A stretch of 25,641 nt of DNA from JBELHJ01 sp042091495 (GTDB lineage Bacteria; Bacteroidota; Bacteroidia; Flavobacteriales; Flavobacteriaceae), in assembly GCA_042091495.1 (NCBI GenBank), contig JBELHJ010000033.1:1-25641 (forward strand), given 5' to 3'. Shown piece by piece: positions 7,085 to 15,463 of this stretch; positions within the stretch are counted from its first letter, which is position 1; each line of letters starts with the position of its first letter. A program made the translations under genes and the position numbers. The notes beneath the pieces were generated by a model that was not told the origin of the DNA, did not search any database, and was given only the letters and a program-made list of their open reading frames with translations.

Positions 7085-8863
7085 CTATTTGGTATAATTA
7101 ATTAATTGTCTTCTATATGAGGTTAATAGTTTTGATTTAGAAATGAAACCATAATAAGTGTTATTTTTAATTACAGGCAAATTCCAAGCACTGGTATTTT
7201 GAAATTTTTTCATAACAGTTTTCATATCATCTGATTCATAATAAATATACTCAGGGGGCTGAATCATATAATCACTTACCCGTGTTTTATCATAAAGTTC
7301 TTGGTTAAACATACATTCTCTGATGTTGTCTAACAAGATTACACCTGACATTTTACTATTTTCATCGATCACGGGAAAAAGATTTCTTGAGGATTTAGCT
7401 ACCCCATCATAAAGCATTTCTCTTAAAGACATTTCAGGACGTAATTGGATAAAATTTTGTTCAATGACTTTATCTAAAGACATTAGTTTTAAAACACTTT
7501 CATCCTTATCGTGGGTTAATAAGTCCCCTTTTTCAGCTAATTTTTTTGTATAGATAGTATGCTCGGAGGTGTTTTTGGTTATAATAAATGAGACTACTAC
7601 TGTAATCATTAATGGAATAAAAAGGGTATACCCTCCGGTAATTTCTGCAATTAAAAAAATAGCAGTTAATGGCGCATGTATAACTCCTGCTATTAGACCA
7701 GCCATTCCAACTAAAGTGAAGTTCGACTCAGAAACATGAACCCCTAAGCCAGAATTATTGATAATTTTCGCAATAACGTTTCCTAGGGTACTCCCCATGA
7801 CCATAGTAGGGATAATAATTCCCCCAACACCACCTATGGCTAGGGTGGTACTCATTGCAATAGCTTTGAAAACAATTATTCCTGAAAGGAGACCAATAAC
7901 TACCCAAATATTGTCGATATACCCATCAAATGGTGTTTGCCCTAAGGCCGCTATGTGGTGGTCTGAAAGCAGGTTATTAATAAAGCTAAATCCTTCTCCA
8001 TATAGTGGAGGAATAGCATATATTAATACACCCAGAAATAGTCCTCCGAAGATCAGTTTTAAAAAAGGGTTATTGATTTTTTGGAATAAACGTGTTGTTA
8101 AGAAATAGATTTTATTGAAATAGTTGGAAGCAACACCAGTACCAATTCCAAGAATTATAAAAAATATTGTGTCTTTAAGTTTAAAGTCTTCAATTAATTT
8201 AAAGTCAAATAACAGTTCATCTCCCATAAAAAAATAGGAGGTTAAAACCGATGAAATAGAGGCTAAAAGTAAAGGCAGTAACGAACTAATGGTTAGGTCT
8301 AAACTAAATACTTCAACAGCAAAAATTATGGCAGCAACAGGGGATTTAAAAATTGATGCTATAGCTCCTGCTGCTGCACAACTAATAAGAAGTGTTTTTG
8401 TTTTTCGATCCAGATGAAGTAATTGTCCTAAATTAGAACTAATGGCTGCCCCGGATCCAATGGCAGGTCCTAAAAGTCCAACGGAACCACCAAACCCAAC
8501 AGTTAATGGTGCTGTAATCAAGGGGTGGTATATTTTTTTAAAAGGGATTATACTGGCCTTTTTTGATAGTGCAAATAAAATACTTGGTATAGCGTGATCT
8601 GGTTTAGATTTGAGAAGGTATTTAAAGCAAAGCCAAACCAATAAAAGTCCAATAAAGGGAATTATAAAATACAGTTGTTGCGTTTGAAAAGTTATGCCTA
8701 GGTTTACAAAAGATTTAATGTAAAAGGTTATATTTTTAAGAATTACAGAAGCTAATCCAGCAAGTAAACCTACTAATATGCTTAGGATAAATACAAAATT
8801 TTTATTTGAAATGTGTTTGTACCTCCAGATTAAAAATTTTGTAATGTATTTATACTTAGGCAT
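7085..8863 (-). CDS. ClC-family chloride channel/transporter with C-terminal CBS pair
   Basis: A 592-residue inner-membrane ClC protein that moves chloride or other anions. The membrane part occupies residues ~20-430, with VGFGGSVGLLGPAIGSG (~120-136) and GGVGGIIIPTMVMGS as the anion-pathway signatures. Two CBS domains (~455-590; e.g. SGVILLDNIRE and YYGFISKSKLL) form a cytoplasmic regulatory module, probably nucleotide-binding. Key residues differ from the E. coli H+/Cl- exchanger: the gating glutamate of GREGP is Leu (L131 in GLLGP). By my alignment the internal proton glutamate is Val (V185 in FAVEVFS), and the GSGIP motif reads PDHAIP. A channel-like or otherwise altered mechanism follows as inference. 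The start lies 18 bases past the aspS terminator, so it may depend on read-through or a weak promoter there. Confidence 0.9.
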   Translation of the reverse strand: MPKYKYITKFLIWRYKHISNKNFVFILSILVGLLAGLASVILKNITFYIKSFVNLGITFQTQQLYFIIPFIGLLLVWLCFKYLLKSKPDHAIPSILFALSKKASIIPFKKIYHPLITAPLTVGFGGSVGLLGPAIGSGAAISSNLGQLLHLDRKTKTLLISCAAAGAIASIFKSPVAAIIFAVEVFSLDLTISSLLPLLLASISSVLTSYFFMGDELLFDFKLIEDFKLKDTIFFIILGIGTGVASNYFNKIYFLTTRLFQKINNPFLKLIFGGLFLGVLIYAIPPLYGEGFSFINNLLSDHHIAALGQTPFDGYIDNIWVVIGLLSGIIVFKAIAMSTTLAIGGVGGIIIPTMVMGSTLGNVIAKIINNSGLGVHVSESNFTLVGMAGLIAGVIHAPLTAIFLIAEITGGYTLFIPLMITVVVSFIITKNTSEHTIYTKKLAEKGDLLTHDKDESVLKLMSLDKVIEQNFIQLRPEMSLREMLYDGVAKSSRNLFPVIDENSKMSGVILLDNIRECMFNQELYDKTRVSDYMIQPPEYIYYESDDMKTVMKKFQNTSAWNLPVIKNNTYYGFISKSKLLTSYRRQLINYTK

Positions 8864-8873
8864 TCTTAAAACT

Positions 8874-8902
8874 AATAAAAAAATCCTGCTATAGCAGGAT
8901 TT
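8874..8902 (-). terminator. Terminator downstream of aspS
   Basis: A perfect 11-bp inverted repeat, AAATCCTGCTA (8881-8891) and its complement (8892-8902), followed on the minus strand by a T-rich run. It lies 4 bases past the aspS stop and 18 bases before the ClC start, so it separates two same-strand genes. Confidence 0.8.
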
Positions 8903-8906
8903 AGAA

Positions 8907-10664
8907 TTATTGTTGTTTAGGATTTAACTTTAAACTTAACTCGTTTAGCTGTTCATTATCAACTGCTGCGGGAGCATCAATCATAACATCTCTTCCAGAG
9001 TTGTTTTTTGGAAACGCAATAAAATCTCGAATGGTTTCATGTCCTCCTAAAATAGCAACGAGGCGATCTAGGCCAAAGGCAATACCTCCGTGAGGCGGTG
9101 CACCATATTCAAAGGCATTCATCAAGAAGCCAAATTGATTTTTTGCTTCTTCTTCAGTAAACCCTAGATAGTCAAACATTGAAGCTTGAATTGTTTTGTC
9201 ATGAATTCGAATTGATCCACCACCAATCTCATTACCATTGAGGACCAAATCATAAGCATTGGCTTTCACTGCACCCGGATTGGTAGCTAGTAACTCCATT
9301 TGCTCAGGTTTAGGTGATGTAAATGGATGGTGCATAGCGTGATAGCGCTCAGTGTCTTCATCCCACTCTAACAAAGGAAAATCAATAACCCATAATGGCG
9401 CAAATTCATCAGATTTTCTCAAGCCTAATTGTTCTGCCAATTCCATTCTTAACGCTGATAATTGCGTTCTTACTTTGTCAGTTTCTCCAGATAATACACA
9501 TATTAAATCTCCAGGATTAGATCTTGTAACCTCGGCCCATTTTGCAAGGTCTTCTTGGTTATAAAATTTATCTACAGATGATTTAAATGTACCGTCTTCG
9601 TTGTGTCTACAATACACCATACCCATGGCACCAATTTGAGGACGTTTTACCCATTTAATAAGGTTGTCTATTTGTTTTCTGGTGTAAGTATTTCCTCCAG
9701 GTATAGCAATACCTACAACCAATTCAGCGTCATTAAAAACCTTAAAATCTTTATGTTTCGCAACGTCATTAAGTTCGCCAAATGTCATTCCAAACCTTAT
9801 GTCTGGTTTGTCATTTCCATACATCTTCATGGCGTCATCATAAGTCATCCTTGGGAAGGATTCTATATCAACGCCATTAATGGTTTTAACTAGATGCCTG
9901 GTAAGACCTTCAAATGTTTGCAAAATATCTTCTTGCTCAACAAATGCCATTTCACAATCTATTTGAGTGAACTCTGGCTGTCTGTCGGCTCTTAAATCTT
10001 CATCTCTAAAACATTTAACAATTTGAAAATATTTATCCATGCCTCCTACCATAAGCAATTGCTTAAATGTTTGAGGGGATTGTGGTAAAGCATAAAACTC
10101 ACCAGAGTTCATGCGGCTAGGGACTATAAAATCTCTAGCGCCTTCTGGTGTTGATTTTATAAGATAAGGTGTTTCTACTTCAATAAAATCTTTTTGTGAC
10201 AAGTAATTTCTGACTTCTTGTGTGACTTTATGTCTAAAAATTAAATTGTTTTTTACTGGATTTCTTCTGATATCAAGATAGCGGTATTTCATTCTAAGTT
10301 CTTCACCGCCATCGGTTTCATCTTCAATGGTAAAAGGCGGTAAAACAGCTTCATTCAAAACGTTTAATGCAGATACCAAAACTTCAATTTCTCCAGTAGG
10401 TATATTGGTGTTTTTAGAAGCGCGCTCAATAACAGTTCCTGTAATTTGAATAACAAACTCGCGTCCTAAGCTCTGTGCTTTTTCTATAATTGATTTGTCT
10501 GTGCGTTCTTCGTCAAGGATTAGTTGGGTAATTCCATAACGATCTCTAAGATCAATCCAAATAATAAATCCTTTATTTCTTACTTTCTTAACCCATCCTG
10601 ATAAGGTTACCTCATTATTGATATTTGCAGCAGTTAATTCACCACAATTATGACTTCTGTACAT
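8907..10664 (-). CDS. aspS: Aspartyl-tRNA synthetase
   Basis: A 585-residue bacterial-type class IIb synthetase that charges tRNA-Asp (and tRNA-Asn if non-discriminating). The N-terminal OB-fold anticodon-binding domain is visible (GELTAANINNEVTLSGWVKK). Then come motif 1 (DFIEVETPYL), motif 2 (FRDEDLRADRQPEF, ~218-231), the bacterial insertion domain, and motif 3 (GIAFGLDRLVAI, ~525-536). GGGSIRIHD precedes motif 3. The length is typical of bacterial enzymes and well above the archaeal type. A good promoter lies 19 bases upstream and a terminator immediately downstream. A separate asparaginyl enzyme cannot be judged from this window, so discrimination is unknown. Confidence 0.97.
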   Translation of the reverse strand: MYRSHNCGELTAANINNEVTLSGWVKKVRNKGFIIWIDLRDRYGITQLILDEERTDKSIIEKAQSLGREFVIQITGTVIERASKNTNIPTGEIEVLVSALNVLNEAVLPPFTIEDETDGGEELRMKYRYLDIRRNPVKNNLIFRHKVTQEVRNYLSQKDFIEVETPYLIKSTPEGARDFIVPSRMNSGEFYALPQSPQTFKQLLMVGGMDKYFQIVKCFRDEDLRADRQPEFTQIDCEMAFVEQEDILQTFEGLTRHLVKTINGVDIESFPRMTYDDAMKMYGNDKPDIRFGMTFGELNDVAKHKDFKVFNDAELVVGIAIPGGNTYTRKQIDNLIKWVKRPQIGAMGMVYCRHNEDGTFKSSVDKFYNQEDLAKWAEVTRSNPGDLICVLSGETDKVRTQLSALRMELAEQLGLRKSDEFAPLWVIDFPLLEWDEDTERYHAMHHPFTSPKPEQMELLATNPGAVKANAYDLVLNGNEIGGGSIRIHDKTIQASMFDYLGFTEEEAKNQFGFLMNAFEYGAPPHGGIAFGLDRLVAILGGHETIRDFIAFPKNNSGRDVMIDAPAAVDNEQLNELSLKLNPKQQ

Positions 10665-10682
10665 TACATTTCAATTTGCTGG

Positions 10683-10710
10683 CAAATTTAAGATTTTAAA
10701 TGACAGCAAA
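10683..10710 (-). promoter_or_regulatory. Promoter of aspS
   Basis: On the minus strand TTTG (10707-10710) is followed after 16 bp by TAAATTTG (10683-10690), a match to the Bacteroidota -33/-7 arrangement with a slightly short spacer. The ATG is 18 bases further on. Confidence 0.6.
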
Positions 10711-10736
10711 AGCCATACTTTACCATATTTTGAATT

Positions 10737-10766
10737 AAAAAAGCCGAAGTTTACTTCGGCTTTTTT
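10737..10766. terminator. Strong terminator closing the RND efflux operon
   Basis: A perfect inverted repeat: AAAAAAGCCGAAGT (10737-10750) and its complement (10753-10766) with a two-base loop, symmetric A and T tracts. It lies 20 bases past the pump gene's stop codon and just upstream of the aspS promoter, insulating aspS from the operon. Confidence 0.9.
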
Positions 10767-10786
10767 GATATGGATATTAATTTTAA

Positions 10787-13700
10787 TTAGGTTAATTCCG
10801 TTTCATCAGATAGTCTTGAATCCAAGGCACGGTTACTTAATTTCACCCATTTGTATAATCTTGATGTGAGGTAAAATAAGATTGGTACTACAATTAAGGT
10901 TAAGAAGGTAGCTACAATCAAACCATAAATAACTGTTTTTGCCAAAGGCCCCCAGAAAATCACATTATCACCTCCAAAGTATAAGTTAGCATTTAATTCA
11001 GCAAATAGGGTGTAAAAATTAATATTCAATCCCGTAGCTAATGGAATTAATCCTAAAATGGTTGTGATGGCAGTTAAAAGTACTGGTCTTAAACGTGCTT
11101 TACCCCCTTTAACAATAGCATTTACGAGATCGCCGTTAGAAATGAATTCGTCTTTGGTTAATCCTAGTTCTGCTTTCCTACGATCTATTAATAGTTGAGT
11201 ATAGTCTAATAATACCACCCCGTTATTAACCACAACCCCTGCTAAAGCAATAATTCCCATCATGGTCATCATGATAACAAAGGGTTTCCCAGTAATCACA
11301 AGACCGCCAAATACACCAATTAAACTTAAGAATATAGCCATCATAATTATTGCTGGTTTTGTTAACGAGTTAAATTGAAATATAAGAATGAAGAAAATTA
11401 ATCCCAGACCAGTGAAAAAGGCGCCCATTAGGAAAGCCATTTGTTTGTTTTGCTCTTCAATCTGACCCGTGTAATCAATTTTTACAGATTTTGGGAGATT
11501 TTCAAAATTGCGCATTTCATCTTGAATAAGATTAACTACAGCACCAGCATCTGTATATCCTGGTGCTAACGCAGAATAAACAGCAACAATTCTGTGGACA
11601 GATTTGTGTTTAATAGCACTGTAGCCAGAGCTATTTTTTTGTGAAGCTACAGCTGATACAGGAACAGTTTTAATCTGGCCACTAGACATGTCTCTAAAGG
11701 TGATTTTTTGATCAAATAAGGCGCTTTTATTATACTTATCATCTTTGTTAAATCGCACATTAATATCATAATCTTCACCATTATTTTTATAGATTCCAGC
11801 TTTGGCGCCAAATAATGCATTTCTTAATTGTTGTCCAACTTGTAACGCGCTTACACCAAGCTCTCCAGCTTTTTCACGATCTAAATTTACAACCATAGCT
11901 GGTTTAGAACGGTTTACATCTATTTTAAGCTCGTCAATACCTGGTATGTTTTTTTGATTAATAAAATTTCTAATACGCTCGGCAGTATTAATAAGTTCAG
12001 CATAATCTTCACCTTCTAATTCAATGTTAATAGGTGGGCCAGCAGGTGGACCAACAGGATCTTTTTCAACAGATATAATTACACCAGGATAAATATTTTT
12101 TAAGTCCTCCTGAATTTCTTGAAGTAGATTCTGACTTTCAGCACCGCGTCTGAATTTGAATTCACGCATAGTGGCTGTGATTTTGGCACGGTGAGGCATT
12201 TCAGATTGGCTTCCACCATCGGTCATTGGATTTCCTGCGCCTTCACCTACTTGTGAAACAGCACTTTCAACTAAGAAATTGTAGTCATCATCAGTATAAG
12301 AATCAGAGTTGATAATGTTATATACTCTTTTCTCGATGGCTTTAGTAATTTGATTGGTTTTACTAATGTCTGTACCTTGTGGATATTCTATGTATACTAT
12401 GATTTGGTTGGGTTCATTGTCTGGAAAAAACTCAACTTTAGTTCTTTGGTCTGCCACAGATTTACCAAATCCCATAAAAGCAACAATTAATAAAGCAACC
12501 GTAGAAAGTGTTATTACAATAGGGGCTCTTCCTCTTAAAGCTTTTAAAATTAGTTTTTCATAGAATTTTTCCCATTTGGGGAGCACTTTATTTTGAAAAC
12601 CATTGGCCCAACTTCTAAGGAATAAACGGTATACCCAAAGCATAATAGCTGTGAAAATCATGACGCTACCAAGTGCTCTGTATGATGGAGCTGTTAGAAC
12701 AATAAGCAATCCAATAGCAGAAATTGATGTAGATAAAGCTATAATACGTTTAAGGGACATTTTTTTGTCTTCAGTTGTCATGAACCTAGAGACTAAAACA
12801 GAATTAAAAAAGATGGCTACAAATAAGGATGATCCTAAAACTACAGATAATGTAATGGGAAAGTATATCATAAACTCACCCATAACCCCAGGCCACATAC
12901 CAAGAGGAATAAATGCAGCAACAGTAGTTAACGTAGAAACAATTATTGGAAACGCAATTTCACCAATTCCTTTTTTTGCCGCTTCAATTCGAGTCATCCC
13001 TTCAGTCTCCATAAGACGATACACGTTTTCAACAACTACAATACCATTGTCAACTAACATTCCAAGCCCCATGATAAGTCCGAATAAAATCATGGTATTC
13101 ATAGTGTATCCAAGAGCATTTAAGATCATTAATGACATAAACATAGACATAGGGATTGCAAATCCTACAAATAAGGCATTTTTGAATCCTAAGAAAAACA
13201 TGAGTACTGTGACTACCAGAATAATTCCAAAAATGATATTGTTTATAAGATCGTCCACTTGACCAATAGTTTTAGCAGACTGGTCATTGGCAATGGTTAC
13301 TTTAAGATCTGCAGGGAAATAGTTGGATTTTGCATCTTCAACAATTGTAGTAATTTTTTCTGCAGCTTCAACCATATTTTCTCCTGAACGCTTCTTAACA
13401 TCAAGCATTACAACGGTTTCGCCAAATTCTCTAGCATAGGTAGTGCGTTCTTTGTCTTTAAAACTTACACTAGCAATATCTTTTAGGTAAATAGCATTTC
13501 CGAACTCTGATTTGACAACAAAATTATTTAATGCCCCTGGGCTTTCAATCTCGCCAAGAATTCTAATTGTTCGTCTCTGACCAGAAGCAATGAGATTTCC
13601 AGCAGACATGGTTACATTACCTCCTTGAATGGCTTGGAGAACATCGTTGAAACTCACTTTGGCTGCCATCATTTTATAAATGTCAACAGCGACTTCAACT

Positions 13701-14290
13701 TCTTTGTCTTGAGCTCCTCTGATGTCTGCTTTTTTAATTTCAGGTAGATCTTCTATTTCATCTTGGAGGTATTCTGCATATTCTTTCAATTTTTCTGCAG
13801 TGTAGTCTCCAGAAATATTAATATTCATGATAGGCATTTCCTCGCTCATGGTAAGGTCAAACACATTAGGTTCTACTTTAGCACCATTGAATGTTGGCCA
13901 ATCCTCGTTTGAGGTTTCCATATCGATTTCGTCTTTAACCTTTTGTTTGGCTTCCGGTATACTTACCGATTCGTTGAATTCGACCATAATCACCGAATAA
14001 TCTTCCTGAGATGTTGAGGAGATTTCGGTGACATTACTTACAGTTTTAAGACGATCCTCTAAGGGGTTGGTAATAAGTTTTTCTATGTCCTCTGCTGTAT
14101 TTCCAGGATACACAGAATTGATGTAAATTTTAGTTTCTTTAATTTCAGGAAAATTCTCTCTAGGCATTGTGAAATAAGCCGAGATTCCTAAAATTAATAT
14201 TAAAATCATCAATACATATATGGTTGTTTTATTCTCAATAGCCCATGAAGACAACCTAAACTCTTTATTTAATTTATTAGTTTCTTTCAT
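10787..14290 (-). CDS. RND-family efflux pump inner-membrane subunit (AcrB/HAE1-like)
   Basis: An 1167-residue proton-driven inner-membrane pump of a tripartite efflux complex. The N-terminus (~24-44) is the first helix, followed by the porter motif PRENFPEIKE. TM4 carries LVDNGIVVVENV (D414-N415) where AcrB has Asp-Asp, and TM10 carries VVNNGVVLLDY (~1020-1030) where AcrB has Lys. Between the sixth helix and the second half there is extra sequence with two additional hydrophobic segments (~517-535 and 541-560). This explains much of the excess length over the ~1040 residues of AcrB and suggests 14 rather than 12 helices. The start is 6 bp after the adaptor gene, so they are co-transcribed. 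Substrate is unknown: TetR control suggests toxic or lipid-like compounds, but heavy-metal or lipid export cannot be excluded. Confidence 0.93.
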   Translation of the reverse strand: MKETNKLNKEFRLSSWAIENKTTIYVLMILILILGISAYFTMPRENFPEIKETKIYINSVYPGNTAEDIEKLITNPLEDRLKTVSNVTEISSTSQEDYSVIMVEFNESVSIPEAKQKVKDEIDMETSNEDWPTFNGAKVEPNVFDLTMSEEMPIMNINISGDYTAEKLKEYAEYLQDEIEDLPEIKKADIRGAQDKEVEVAVDIYKMMAAKVSFNDVLQAIQGGNVTMSAGNLIASGQRRTIRILGEIESPGALNNFVVKSEFGNAIYLKDIASVSFKDKERTTYAREFGETVVMLDVKKRSGENMVEAAEKITTIVEDAKSNYFPADLKVTIANDQSAKTIGQVDDLINNIIFGIILVVTVLMFFLGFKNALFVGFAIPMSMFMSLMILNALGYTMNTMILFGLIMGLGMLVDNGIVVVENVYRLMETEGMTRIEAAKKGIGEIAFPIIVSTLTTVAAFIPLGMWPGVMGEFMIYFPITLSVVLGSSLFVAIFFNSVLVSRFMTTEDKKMSLKRIIALSTSISAIGLLIVLTAPSYRALGSVMIFTAIMLWVYRLFLRSWANGFQNKVLPKWEKFYEKLILKALRGRAPIVITLSTVALLIVAFMGFGKSVADQRTKVEFFPDNEPNQIIVYIEYPQGTDISKTNQITKAIEKRVYNIINSDSYTDDDYNFLVESAVSQVGEGAGNPMTDGGSQSEMPHRAKITATMREFKFRRGAESQNLLQEIQEDLKNIYPGVIISVEKDPVGPPAGPPINIELEGEDYAELINTAERIRNFINQKNIPGIDELKIDVNRSKPAMVVNLDREKAGELGVSALQVGQQLRNALFGAKAGIYKNNGEDYDINVRFNKDDKYNKSALFDQKITFRDMSSGQIKTVPVSAVASQKNSSGYSAIKHKSVHRIVAVYSALAPGYTDAGAVVNLIQDEMRNFENLPKSVKIDYTGQIEEQNKQMAFLMGAFFTGLGLIFFILIFQFNSLTKPAIIMMAIFLSLIGVFGGLVITGKPFVIMMTMMGIIALAGVVVNNGVVLLDYTQLLIDRRKAELGLTKDEFISNGDLVNAIVKGGKARLRPVLLTAITTILGLIPLATGLNINFYTLFAELNANLYFGGDNVIFWGPLAKTVIYGLIVATFLTLIVVPILFYLTSRLYKWVKLSNRALDSRLSDETELT

Positions 14291-14296
14291 GGATAA

Positions 14297-15457
14297 TTAG
14301 TTTAAAACATTAACAGCTTGACCATCTCTAACACTTCTAGCGCCTTCAATAATAATTTGATCATTTGGATTCAAACCATCAATTACTTCTATAACATCGC
14401 CTTGGGTCTTCCCTGTTTTTATGATTGCTTTATTAGCAATTAAATCGTTTCCATCAATTTTTACAATAAAAACATATTGTTCTCCTAAAGCATTTTCTTT
14501 AATGATACTTTGAGGAATTAAAATAGCTTCTGGGTTAAAGTAGTCGTTGATTTTAAGCTTAGCTGTAAGATTTGGTTTGATGCTTTTATTTTTGTTTGGA
14601 ACCTTGACCTCTATTTTGAAAGTACGGTTAGCAGGGTTTATAAAGTTGGCAGTTTGATATACGTTACTTTCAATCTGTTCCGAGATATAGTCGAAAGAAA
14701 CTAAGGTTCTCTTGCCTTTGGTTACAGTTTGTATATAACGCTCTGGAACATCAGTTTCAATAAACATATTGTCCAAATTAACTATTCTTAAAATAGGATT
14801 TTGACCTGGTCCAACTACACTACCTTCTTCTGTAATAATCTCATCTATAGTTCCAGAAAAAGGCGCTATAACCATTGTACGTTCTATTTGTTTTTCAAGT
14901 TGTTCTATAGCTTGTGCCTGTGCTTCATACAATGATTTCGCTTGGAGGTATTGCATTTCACTTCCTATGTTTTGTTTCCACAAACGTTCTTGTCTTTCGT
15001 AAGTGGTTTGTGCTAGATTTTTTTGAATCTTTAATTGATTCAATTGCTGTGTTAATCCACCATCATCAATTTTGGCAAGGATTTGCCCTTTTTTAACATA
15101 TTGACCTTCCTTAACAGCAATGTGATGTAGTGTCCCTGCAAATTGTGGATAAAGCACTAACATGTCACGAGTGTTCACATTACCTAAAAGCTCAATAAAA
15201 TGATTGAAAGCTTCATTTTTTAATGTTAATGTTGATACTAATGGTATTTTTTTTGATGTGTCTAATTCAGAAAGCACTTCGTCAATAGCATCAAGTTTAG
15301 AATTAATCTCTAATTTTTGAGCATTAATTTCTTTACGTTTTTCTCTAATCTTTTCAATATTTTTTGATTCTAAAATACGATCTAAGGATTCTTTTTCTTC
15401 TGAATTACATGCTATTACTAAAAAGGCAATAAGAGATATATAGGTAAGTTTTTTCAT
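14297..15457 (-). CDS. RND efflux periplasmic adaptor (membrane fusion) lipoprotein
   Basis: A 386-residue adaptor linking the RND pump to the outer-membrane channel. It begins with a lipoprotein signal peptide (lipobox VIAC, lipidated C17). An N-terminal charged coiled-coil stretch follows (~20-65, KNIEKIREKRKEINAQ), then the lipoyl-like half motif GTLHHIAVKEGQYVKKGQIL and a helical hairpin (~133-190, with QLNQLKIQKNLAQ and QAQAIEQLEKQ). Next come the second half motif (APFSGTIDEIITEEGS), a beta-barrel domain (IETDVPERYIQ) and the membrane-proximal domain (VIEVIDGLNPNDQIIIEGA). The coiled coil before the first lipoyl half is not part of the minimal adaptor fold. Spacing is 6 bp on each side, to the tolC-like gene and to the pump. 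Confidence 0.92.
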   Translation of the reverse strand: MKKLTYISLIAFLVIACNSEEKESLDRILESKNIEKIREKRKEINAQKLEINSKLDAIDEVLSELDTSKKIPLVSTLTLKNEAFNHFIELLGNVNTRDMLVLYPQFAGTLHHIAVKEGQYVKKGQILAKIDDGGLTQQLNQLKIQKNLAQTTYERQERLWKQNIGSEMQYLQAKSLYEAQAQAIEQLEKQIERTMVIAPFSGTIDEIITEEGSVVGPGQNPILRIVNLDNMFIETDVPERYIQTVTKGKRTLVSFDYISEQIESNVYQTANFINPANRTFKIEVKVPNKNKSIKPNLTAKLKINDYFNPEAILIPQSIIKENALGEQYVFIVKIDGNDLIANKAIIKTGKTQGDVIEVIDGLNPNDQIIIEGARSVRDGQAVNVLN

Positions 15458-15463
15458 GATTTT

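Noticed and set aside
12603..13262. A 219-codon plus-strand open frame opposite the RND pump gene
   Set aside because: It is antisense to a clear pump gene, its translation has no recognisable domain, and its composition mirrors the hydrophobic codons of the pump.
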